Assembly (NCBI GenBank): GCA_014360945.1 | Contig: JACIWM010000027.1 | Location: 1 to 13,916, forward strand | Length of the DNA: 13,916 bases | Direction of reading: 5' to 3' | Source: Candidatus Bipolaricaulota bacterium | GTDB taxonomy: Bacteria; Bipolaricaulota; Bipolaricaulia; Bipolaricaulales; Bipolaricaulaceae | Shown: piece by piece, positions 6,543-12,695 of the stretch | How the letters are laid out: each line of letters starts with the position of its first letter | Numbering within the stretch: the stretch's first letter is position 1 | Notes under the pieces: model-generated | Database searches by the model: none | Told to the model about the DNA's origin: nothing | What the model saw: the letters and a program-made list of their open reading frames with translations, nothing else | Translations under genes and position numbers: made by a program

Positions 6543-6592
6543 GGTAGCTTTCCCTCCTCTCGAAAGGCTCTTCCAATGGGAAGGCTACCATG
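6540..6592 (-). promoter_or_regulatory. Hairpin covering the transposase start codon
   Basis: In the transposase mRNA sense, CATGGTAGCCTTCCC (6592-6578) can pair with GGGAAAGCTACCATG (6554-6540): 14 pairs of 15 with one C-A mismatch, closing a 23-nt loop. The 3' arm contains the start codon and the last bases of the SD (6558-6553); the rest of the SD is in the loop. Such structures in other IS elements silence the transposase in transcripts that enter from outside. A transcript starting inside the 5' arm would not form it. Confidence 0.75.
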
Positions 6593-6623
6593 CTACCCCG
6601 CAGACACACTTGCCGGGACACTA
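6578..6623 (-). repeat. Right terminal inverted repeat of the IS256-type element
   Basis: The reverse complement of this stretch begins TAGTGTCCCG and continues with TGTGTCTG, CATGGTAG and CTTCCC, matching the left end. Its inner part doubles as the 5' arm of the hairpin over the transposase start. Confidence 0.85.
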
Positions 6624-6700
6624 CCGAGTATTCTGGTCAGTTGTGTCCGGTTGTTTCAGAAAAAGTCTGCACAGTTTGTGGCTTGTCATGTCTTTTCAAG

Positions 6701-7939
6701 CTAGCGTTTTCTCCTTTTGTGGGCAGCAAACCGACCGAAATCACTTTCTGCATTGCGGCACTTCGTTAGGCGAGCAATGAAGTTTTGGGGGAGCGAAACC
6801 TCCTCCCGGAACAGGCGCTCAAGATCGTCCATCAGATCCAGAAAACCGAGGACAATGGCGCCGCGCAGCCGCCGCTCCTGGTCCAGAATAAGCTTGAGAT
6901 ACTGACCCTTGTCCCGCACCCTTTCCTCCAAAAGGCGGCCGCCTTCGGGTTGGGTTTCACCAAGACAAAGAAGTTCCACACCGGCTACTTTAAGACGCTG
7001 GGATGGGTTTGTGCCCTGATAGCGGGCGCTTCCCGGCTCCACCATGTTCTGAGCCGCTACCAGAGCTTGTTCCCGCGCCGCCGGGACAATTCCGTAGACC
7101 CGGCCCTGCCACTCCGCCACATCCCCGGCGGCATACACATCGGGAACCGAGGTTTCCATAAACTCGTTCACCACGATGCCCTTGTTCACAAGGATTCCGG
7201 CGTCCTTGGCCAGTCCAACCCGCGGCCGCACACCGACGGCGATTAGGACGAGATCCGCCGGCAGAACTTTTCCAGAAGAGAGGAGAACTTCTCGGACTTC
7301 TCCTGTGCCCCGGATTTCCGCGACCTCCGTCTCCCTCAGGATTTCCAAGCCTTTTTCCCGAAGGAGAGAGGCCAAGACCTCGCCCGCCTCCCGATCGAGC
7401 TGGCGGGGGAGGGGCCAAGGGCCGCGGTCCAAGATCACGACTTCCTCCAAGAAGTTCCGCATAGCGTGCGCGGCCTCGAGGCCGAGCCAGCCCCCACCCA
7501 AAACAACCGCGCGTGTCCTTCCCGCGGACCAAGTGCGGATTCTCTCCACGTCCGCGGCCGTGCGCAGGGTGAAAACTCCGGGAAGGTCCACGCCGGGGAT
7601 CTTTGGACGAATTGGCTCCGCGCCCAGCGCTAGAAGAAGCCGATCGTAGGGCACGATCTTTCCCGAGGACAGAAGGATCTCCCGCCTCTTGAGATCTAGG
7701 GAGACCGCGGCTTGGGTAAGCCGATATTCAATTCCGCGTTTTTCGGACCAGTCCCGGGAATAGGGGGTGATCTCGGCGAGTTCTTTTTTCCCAGCGAGGA
7801 CGTCGATGAGGCCGGGTCGGAGATAGTAAGGTATCGGCTCAGCCTCAATGAGAACAATGGAAGCGGCGGGATCCAGGGCCCGCAGCTTTTGGGCCGCGGC
7901 CACCCCGGCCGTCCCGCCGCTCACGATCACGTACCTCAC
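6701..7939 (-). CDS. FAD/NAD(P)-dependent oxidoreductase, probable NAD(P)H:rubredoxin reductase
   Basis: Pyridine-nucleotide-disulfide oxidoreductase fold without a redox disulfide: takes electrons from NAD(P)H to FAD and on to a partner, here most likely the adjacent rubredoxin. 412 residues from GTG 7939. FAD-binding VIVSGGTAG (4-12) has Ser in place of the first Gly of GxGxxG; the NAD(P) motif is VLGGGWLGLEAA (146-157); the second FAD motif is YAAGDVAEW (269-277). The Cys of CoA-disulfide reductases is absent near residue 40 (PYYLRPGL). The basic C-terminal tail ends KRRKR. GTG 7939 overlaps the rubredoxin stop (GTGA), showing coupling; a longer frame back to 7972 would overlap rubredoxin and adds nothing conserved. 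Other possibilities are an NADH oxidase or a NirB-like reductase; gene order favours rubredoxin reductase for electron delivery to oxygen or peroxide scavenging enzymes. Confidence 0.85.
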   Translation of the reverse strand: MRYVIVSGGTAGVAAAQKLRALDPAASIVLIEAEPIPYYLRPGLIDVLAGKKELAEITPYSRDWSEKRGIEYRLTQAAVSLDLKRREILLSSGKIVPYDRLLLALGAEPIRPKIPGVDLPGVFTLRTAADVERIRTWSAGRTRAVVLGGGWLGLEAAHAMRNFLEEVVILDRGPWPLPRQLDREAGEVLASLLREKGLEILRETEVAEIRGTGEVREVLLSSGKVLPADLVLIAVGVRPRVGLAKDAGILVNKGIVVNEFMETSVPDVYAAGDVAEWQGRVYGIVPAAREQALVAAQNMVEPGSARYQGTNPSQRLKVAGVELLCLGETQPEGGRLLEERVRDKGQYLKLILDQERRLRGAIVLGFLDLMDDLERLFREEVSLPQNFIARLTKCRNAESDFGRFAAHKRRKR

Positions 7940-8094
7940 AGGGGCTGGAACATGTCCTTCGGAGCCCCGCACTCCGGGCAGACCCAGTCGTCGGGAAGGT
8001 CCTCAAACGCCGTCCCCGGTTCAATCCCCTGCGATGGGTCGCCTTTAGCCGGATCATAGATCCATCCGCACACCGTGCACTCCCACTTTTGCAC
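7936..8094 (-). CDS. Rubredoxin
   Basis: Small cytosolic one-electron carrier with a Fe(Cys)4 centre. 52 residues, full length for a rubredoxin, read from GTG 8094. It reads QKWECTVCGWIYDPAKGD at the N-terminus and DDWVCPECGAPKDMF near the C-terminus: two CxxCG knuckles, C6/C9 and C39/C42, supply the four iron ligands, and the conserved aromatic residues (W4, Y13, F30, W37, F49) are present. A G-rich SD (GGAAAGGGGG) ends 4 nt before GTG. Its stop overlaps the reductase start, so the two form a redox pair in one operon. Likely roles are feeding superoxide reductase, rubrerythrin or a flavodiiron protein, none of which is visible in the window. Confidence 0.97.
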   Translation of the reverse strand: MQKWECTVCGWIYDPAKGDPSQGIEPGTAFEDLPDDWVCPECGAPKDMFQPL

Positions 8095-8120
8095 TTTTCC
8101 CCCTTTCCGTTAGGTGGGCC

Positions 8121-8149
8121 ATTATAGCCTGCACTTTTGTCTACGAACC
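8121..8149 (-). promoter_or_regulatory. Probable promoter of the rubredoxin-reductase operon
   Basis: On the minus strand a consensus TATAAT occupies 8126-8121. No good -35 is present at 16-18 bases; the best is GGTTCG around 8149-8144. Predicted transcription start is near 8114, giving a leader of about 20 nt with the SD. It faces and overlaps the putative promoter of the M3 peptidase. Confidence 0.5.
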
Positions 8150-8166
8150 GGCTCTCCTCATAAAAT
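8137..8166 (+). promoter_or_regulatory. Possible promoter of the M3 peptidase (leaderless)
   Basis: TTGTCT (8137-8142) and TAAAAT (8161-8166) are 18 bases apart. The expected transcription start, about 7 nt after the -10 box, is the second ATG (8173) itself. Together with the absence of any SD this suggests a leaderless message. Confidence 0.45.
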
Positions 8167-8169
8167 TCG

Positions 8170-9903
8170 ATGATGGCCGAGAAATTCCTGGATCCGGAGG
8201 AGCTTCCGCGTGAACTTTCCCGCCGGTTTTTGCCCGAGGATCTGCCCGCCGGGGAATGGGAGGCTCTCGCTCCCCTCTTTGAGGATTTGGAGAAAAGGCC
8301 GCTAGCCACCAAAGACGAGATTGAGAGAGCTCTTTTAGACCTTTCTGAGCTTCTTTCCGCGATCGAGGAAGAAGGCGCCATTCGTCACATCCGCATGACC
8401 TGCGACACCACCAATCCCGAGTACGAGAAGGCCTATCTCGCATTCCTCGAGAACGTGGTGCCCAAGGTGGACGAGGCGTTGCATCGCCTGCGGTTGCGCT
8501 TCACACAAAGTCCGGCTTGGAAGGATTTGCCATTTGTGCGCTACGAAGTCCTGCGCCGCAAGTGGGAAAATGCTGTGGCCATATTTCGCGAGGAGAACAT
8601 CCCCCTTAAAGTGGAGGAAGAAAAACTTGGCCAGCGGTACCAGAAGATCTTCGGGGCCATGACCGTGGAGTTCGAGGGCCGCACCCACACCTTGCAGCAG
8701 ATGGCGAAATATCTGGAGGAGCCGGACCGGAGGGTGCGGGAACGAGCCTGGGAACTCATCGCCGAGCGGCGACTTAAAGACAAGGACGAGCTTGAAGATA
8801 TCTTTGAGGAGCTCCTTTCCTTGCGGGACAAGCGCGCAAAGAACGCGGGCTTTGAGAATTTCCGGGATTACGCATTTCGCGAGCGGGAGCGATTCGATTA
8901 CGGTCCAAAGGAGTGTGAAGAGTTCCACAAGGGCGTGGAAGAGGCGGTGGTTCCGCTTCTTCGGCTCCTTCACAAAGAGCGGGCCAAGCGTCTGGGCCTA
9001 AAAAGGCTTCGGCCTTGGGATCTTCTTGTGGACCCGGAGGGAAGGCCGCCTCTGCGGCCATTTAAGGAGCCGGAGGAATTGGTGCAAGGCGTGGCCGAAA
9101 TTTTCCGGCGCCTCGATGCTCGGCTGGGAACGCTTTTCCAAAGGATGGCGGATTTGAAGCTTCTGGACCTGGGAAACCGGCCGGGCAAGGCGCCCGGGGG
9201 TTACCAATCCACCCTCACCGAGCGTCGGCTGCCCTTCATCTTCATGAACGCCGTGGGCCGAGACCAGGACCTTTGGACCCTGCTTCATGAATCCGGCCAC
9301 GCCTTCCATACGCTCCTTTGCCGGGATGAGCCCCTCCACATGTATCGCGATCCGCCCACGGAGTTCGCGGAGGTGGCCTCCATGGGCATGGAACTTTTGG
9401 CTACGCCGTTCCTCGACGTCTTTTACCCCGACGAGGAGGATCGCCGCCGCTCCCTAGAGGAGCACCTTTACGGGATCGTTCGGCTTTTGTGTTGGGTAGC
9501 CACCATCGACGCGTTTCAGCAGTGGCTTTACACCCATCCGGGCCATAGCCGTTCCGAGCGTCACAAAGCTTGGGTAGAGATCTTCCGGCGCTTTTCCGGC
9601 CTGGAGGACTGGTCCGGCTACGAGGAGGTTTTGGAGCACGAGTGGCATCGGCAGCTTCACCTCTTTTTGGCCCCGTTTTACTACATTGAGTACGGGATCG
9701 CCCAGCTCGGAGCTCTTGGTCTTTGGCAAAAAGCCCAGGAAGATCAAAAGGGCGCGCTGGAACGGTATATTCAGGCCCTGAGACTTGGCGGATCCCGACC
9801 GCTTCCGGAACTTTTTGCTACGGCTGGGCTTCCCTTCGATTTTGGGCCCACGGCTTTAAGCCGGGCCGCCAAAACCATCCATCGCGCCCTGCGTCTTTCT
9901 TAG
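8170..9903 (+). CDS. M3-family oligoendopeptidase (PepF-like) zinc metallopeptidase
   Basis: Cytosolic zinc endopeptidase that cuts short peptides, typically the products of ATP-dependent proteases. 577 residues, close to the usual 560-600 of oligoendopeptidase F-like proteins. The mostly helical N-terminal half (1-about 200) is followed by the M3 catalytic domain with HESGHAFH (373-380; His373, Glu374 and His377 are the zinc ligands and base) and the third ligand Glu401 in FAEVASMGMEL. The C-terminal HRQLHLFLAPFYYIEYGIAQLGA carries the Tyr/His residues that line the substrate site in this family. Two tandem ATGs (8170, 8173) begin the frame; there is no SD and a promoter may place the transcript start at 8173. 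The gene is divergent from rubredoxin and ends 1 nt from the convergent thioredoxin-fusion gene. It would complement the Clp/SDH proteases. Family is certain; PepF versus a sister subfamily is not. Confidence 0.94.
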   Translation: MMAEKFLDPEELPRELSRRFLPEDLPAGEWEALAPLFEDLEKRPLATKDEIERALLDLSELLSAIEEEGAIRHIRMTCDTTNPEYEKAYLAFLENVVPKVDEALHRLRLRFTQSPAWKDLPFVRYEVLRRKWENAVAIFREENIPLKVEEEKLGQRYQKIFGAMTVEFEGRTHTLQQMAKYLEEPDRRVRERAWELIAERRLKDKDELEDIFEELLSLRDKRAKNAGFENFRDYAFRERERFDYGPKECEEFHKGVEEAVVPLLRLLHKERAKRLGLKRLRPWDLLVDPEGRPPLRPFKEPEELVQGVAEIFRRLDARLGTLFQRMADLKLLDLGNRPGKAPGGYQSTLTERRLPFIFMNAVGRDQDLWTLLHESGHAFHTLLCRDEPLHMYRDPPTEFAEVASMGMELLATPFLDVFYPDEEDRRRSLEEHLYGIVRLLCWVATIDAFQQWLYTHPGHSRSERHKAWVEIFRRFSGLEDWSGYEEVLEHEWHRQLHLFLAPFYYIEYGIAQLGALGLWQKAQEDQKGALERYIQALRLGGSRPLPELFATAGLPFDFGPTALSRAAKTIHRALRLS

Positions 9904-9904
9904 G

Positions 9905-11551
9905 CTATTGCCCCAAGATCTCTTTCAGTTGCTTCAGGAACGTGGCGGGAGAATATCCACGGATCCTGCCGATCTCGTTCCCGGCGGGATCGAGGAAGAG
10001 AAGGGTTGGGAACTCCCTAACTCGGTACCGATCGGCCACTTCTTTTGCTTCCCCAGCGAAATGGGTGAGATCCACCTTAAAGCGGGCGAGGGGAGCGAGA
10101 AGCTCTTGGACCTTGGGATCGCGGAGAGGTCCGGCCTCCAGGGCCCAGCACGGTGGGCACCATTCGGCGGAGAAATAGAGCACAATCGACTTTTCCTGGG
10201 ACTTTGCTTCCTCAAAAGCCTTCCAGCTGAACGACTCCCAGCCCTCAAGCGGAGCCGCCGGTTTCGTGATCCCGAATTGGCGCTCGGGAACGTCCTCCGG
10301 AACGGAGAAAAGTTCTTCGGGAACCTCTACGTCCAGCTCCACGCTTTGGATCTCCACGTATCTTGCTGTCCAAATCTCGTTCACCTGCATGGGCTCGGCG
10401 TAGCGCAGGATCTGCAGGGTCTCCTGTTCGATCCACCACTCCGGTCCGGGCGCATCGGTGCCGGGGAAGCCTCGGGACACAATGTACCACGCCTTTCTTC
10501 CGCGGATCACCGTCTCCGAAAAGCTTACCGGTTGCACGACCTCCGGAAGAACTAGGCCCAATGCTTCGGCCAAGGCAAAGTAGCGGCTTTCCTCTGGAGC
10601 AGGCGCTTTATGGCCTCGCCACTTTTCCCACGTATCTTGGTGAGGGTCGTAGTGGTACACGAAGCCCTCGGAAAAATCGTAAATGGTGAGATGCAAAAGG
10701 TCGCCCGGGAATTGCCCGATCTGGATTTCTTTTTCCTCGATGCGGAGGAATGGATGGCGGTAACTGAGAATTTCTTCGGAGAATGAAGCGGGCTCCCTCC
10801 GTCGCACAATAAATGTTTCATAAGCCGAAAGCCTGTCCCAAACTTTGCGGAGGATTTCCCTAGCCTCGGGAATGACGGTGAATTTCCGGGTGATGAGCTC
10901 AGAAGGAGGCAACTGAAAGAGCTCCGGCGAGAGTTCAGGATTTGGGACAAATTCTTCGACGGTCAAAGAAAACATGAACCTATCAAAACTTTTCCACTCC
11001 ACGCGCCAAATGGCAAGGGTTTCTTTTTCGATCCAAATTTCAACGTCCGCTGTGAGCGGGCCAGGGGGTGTTTTGCCGGTGATCACCCAGAATTCTTTGT
11101 CTTTCTGACTTTCCTCACGGACCTTTTCGGGGTAAAACTCCTTGAAGATTCCGAAAACAAGGAAGTCCATGATGTCAAAAGGGAATTCCGGTTCCTTTGC
11201 GAACAAGGGATCGGTGACTTCCTCCCAGTGGCCGTCAGCAAAAAGGGTCCAAGTCTGCCCGGTATTGTAATTAGCGATCGTTGCCAGTGGTTCCGTGCCA
11301 TCAGGGCCTTCCACTTCCATGATTTCGCTGCGAAGAAGGGGGTAAGCGCAAAAGACTTTTATCTTGGTGACCTCAAGGGGTCCAAAATGCTCTTCTGCAA
11401 ACATGGAAAAGCTAATGGTGGCGGTAAAGGTTGCAAATTCTCGATAGATCGCCTGGCTTGCTGCCAAAATGGCTTGCGGATCGGGGGGCTCCGCAGAAAA
11501 TCCTGTGGTTCCCAGAACTAAACATAGCACTGCAAAAATAATGTGCCGCAT
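9905..11551 (-). CDS. Exported protein: two tandem LolA-like domains plus thioredoxin domain
   Basis: I know no named family with this layout. 548 residues. Signal peptide MRHIIFAVLCLVLGTTGFSA with likely cleavage after Ala20; there is no lipobox. Domain 1 (about 24-225) and domain 2 (about 226-425) look like repeats of a beta-rich LolA/LppX-like unit: both contain W-I-E-x-E-T-L followed by a basic/aromatic strand (IWIEKETLAIWRVEW at 172-186, WWIEQETLQILRYAE at 372-386) and end in an SPELF/PEELF-x-x-P motif (208-215, 411-418). Domain 3 (about 436-548) is a thioredoxin fold with WCPPC (464-468) and cis-Pro515 in EFPTLLF, resembling the C-terminal domain of DsbD. It would act outside the cytoplasmic membrane as a thiol reductase or chaperone. 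SD AGGAGGGG ends 3 nt before ATG 11551. It starts 20 nt after dnaJ and is co-oriented, so it is probably the last gene of the dnaK-dnaJ operon. Confidence 0.85.
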   Translation of the reverse strand: MRHIIFAVLCLVLGTTGFSAEPPDPQAILAASQAIYREFATFTATISFSMFAEEHFGPLEVTKIKVFCAYPLLRSEIMEVEGPDGTEPLATIANYNTGQTWTLFADGHWEEVTDPLFAKEPEFPFDIMDFLVFGIFKEFYPEKVREESQKDKEFWVITGKTPPGPLTADVEIWIEKETLAIWRVEWKSFDRFMFSLTVEEFVPNPELSPELFQLPPSELITRKFTVIPEAREILRKVWDRLSAYETFIVRRREPASFSEEILSYRHPFLRIEEKEIQIGQFPGDLLHLTIYDFSEGFVYHYDPHQDTWEKWRGHKAPAPEESRYFALAEALGLVLPEVVQPVSFSETVIRGRKAWYIVSRGFPGTDAPGPEWWIEQETLQILRYAEPMQVNEIWTARYVEIQSVELDVEVPEELFSVPEDVPERQFGITKPAAPLEGWESFSWKAFEEAKSQEKSIVLYFSAEWCPPCWALEAGPLRDPKVQELLAPLARFKVDLTHFAGEAKEVADRYRVREFPTLLFLDPAGNEIGRIRGYSPATFLKQLKEILGQ

Positions 11552-11570
11552 CGCCCCCTCCTTTGCCCGA

Positions 11571-12689
11571 TTATAGGTTGGGGCGGCGGGGCGGGTCGGG
11601 CGGAGGAAGTCTCTCGGTGAAAGCTTGGAGAAGTCGGCGCTCTTCCCGTCCCAATTTTTGGGGGATGAAAACCTTTAGCCGAACCTTTAAATTGCCATGG
11701 CCGTAGGGGCCGGGAAGGCCGCGGCCGCGCAGAACGATGACCTCGTCAGGATCAGTGCCCGGACGGATCTCCACCTCCTCCTCACCGCTAAGCGTTGGAA
11801 CCTTGATTTTTCCGCCCAACACCAGGGTTCCGTAGTGCACAGGAACTTCCACCCAGAGATCCCGGCCCTGGCGGGCGAAAATAGGATGGGGCTGGATCTC
11901 CACGATCACGTGGAGGTCGCCCGGTTGGCCGCCGGCGAAGCCCGCGTTCCCTTGACCCCGGAGGATGAGCCGCGCTCCGTCCTCCACGCCCGGCGGGATC
12001 TCCAAGGAGATCTCCGAACGCTCCCGCACGCGGCCCGTGCCGCGACAGACCGGACACGGTGCCTCCGGGATCTCTCCCACTCCTTCGCATTCCGGGCAGG
12101 TTCGCACGTTCACGAACGTTCCGAACATCGAGAACTGACGGTATTCAATGCGGCCAGAGCCGCGGCAGGTGGGGCAGGCCCGAAGTCCGGTTCCCGGAGA
12201 AAGACCAGTTCCGGCGCAGTTTCCGCAGGGCTCATAGCGGGGGATGGTGGCCCGGAGGGTGGTCCCGAATGCGGCGTCCTCGAGGCTTATGCGTACGCGA
12301 TATTCCAGATCTTCGCCGCGGCGGGCCCGGCTTACTGTGCGGGTGCGCCGGCCCTCCCCGAAAAAGAGGTTGAAGATCTCCTCGAACGCCGAGGGTCCGA
12401 AGAACTCCTCGAAGGCCTCGCGGGTGCGGCGGAATCCTTCCGCGCCGAAATCCACGCTCTGCTCCGGGCCCACGTGGCCGAAGCGGTCATACTGGGCCCG
12501 CTTCACCGGGTCAGAAAGGACTTCGTAGGCTTCGGCGATCTTGCGGAACTTCCGCTCCGCCTCTTTTTTGTCGCCCTTGTAAACATCGGGGTGGTATTGC
12601 TTGGCGAGGCGGCGGAAGGCCCGCTTGATCTCCTCCTGTGTGGCGTTTCTTGGGACGCCCAGGATTTCGTAGTAATCCTCAGGAGGCAT
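11571..12689 (-). CDS. dnaJ: Chaperone protein DnaJ (Hsp40)
   Basis: J-domain co-chaperone that delivers substrates to DnaK and stimulates its ATPase. 372 residues, a class A (type I) DnaJ. J domain 1-70 with H33-P34-D35 in the QYHPD loop; a short Phe-rich linker (about 71-112, FFGPSAFEEIFNLFFGEG) in place of a typical long Gly/Phe region; four CxxCxGxG zinc repeats at C155, C172, C198 and C212 (CGNCAGTG, CPTCRGSG, CPECEGVG, CPVCRGTG); then two C-terminal beta domains. ATG 12689 lies 6 nt after the dnaK stop; the usable SD is GGGTGA, which overlaps that stop, so translation is coupled. No grpE lies between dnaK and dnaJ. The C-terminus RLPPPDPPRRPNL is Pro/Arg-rich and could be mildly disordered. 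Identity is secure. Confidence 0.98.
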   Translation of the reverse strand: MPPEDYYEILGVPRNATQEEIKRAFRRLAKQYHPDVYKGDKKEAERKFRKIAEAYEVLSDPVKRAQYDRFGHVGPEQSVDFGAEGFRRTREAFEEFFGPSAFEEIFNLFFGEGRRTRTVSRARRGEDLEYRVRISLEDAAFGTTLRATIPRYEPCGNCAGTGLSPGTGLRACPTCRGSGRIEYRQFSMFGTFVNVRTCPECEGVGEIPEAPCPVCRGTGRVRERSEISLEIPPGVEDGARLILRGQGNAGFAGGQPGDLHVIVEIQPHPIFARQGRDLWVEVPVHYGTLVLGGKIKVPTLSGEEEVEIRPGTDPDEVIVLRGRGLPGPYGHGNLKVRLKVFIPQKLGREERRLLQAFTERLPPPDPPRRPNL

Positions 12690-12695
12690 CCTTCA

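Larger units (their letters stand above)
5380..6623. mobile_element. IS256-family insertion sequence, about 1.24 kb
   Basis: A single transposase gene lies between imperfect terminal inverted repeats. Left end 5380-5421 and right end 6578-6623 (reverse complement) share an identical outer decamer TAGTGTCCCG, an inner TGTGTCTG block, and then CATGRTAG followed by CTTCCC, with a few mismatches and gaps. True tips may be 2 bases further in (GTGTCCCG). I found no 8-9 bp target duplication in the flanks, so the element may be old, or one flank may have been rearranged. It sits 6 nt after the Clp ATPase stop codon without breaking a visible gene. Confidence 0.88.

Noticed and set aside
5372..6631. 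Target-site duplication around the IS
   Set aside because: I compared 8-9 base flanks for ends at 5380/6623 and at 5382/6621; neither pair matches.
6650..6700. Terminator of the rubredoxin operon: GCCACA-AAC-TGTGC followed by a short T run on the minus strand
   Set aside because: The stem is about five pairs with a bulge and only 5 T residues follow after a gap; too weak to annotate.
7940..7972. Longer N-terminus of the oxidoreductase (start at 7972)
   Set aside because: The extra 11 residues overlap the rubredoxin coding end and precede the FAD strand without conservation; GTG 7939 gives the standard N-terminus directly before the beta strand.
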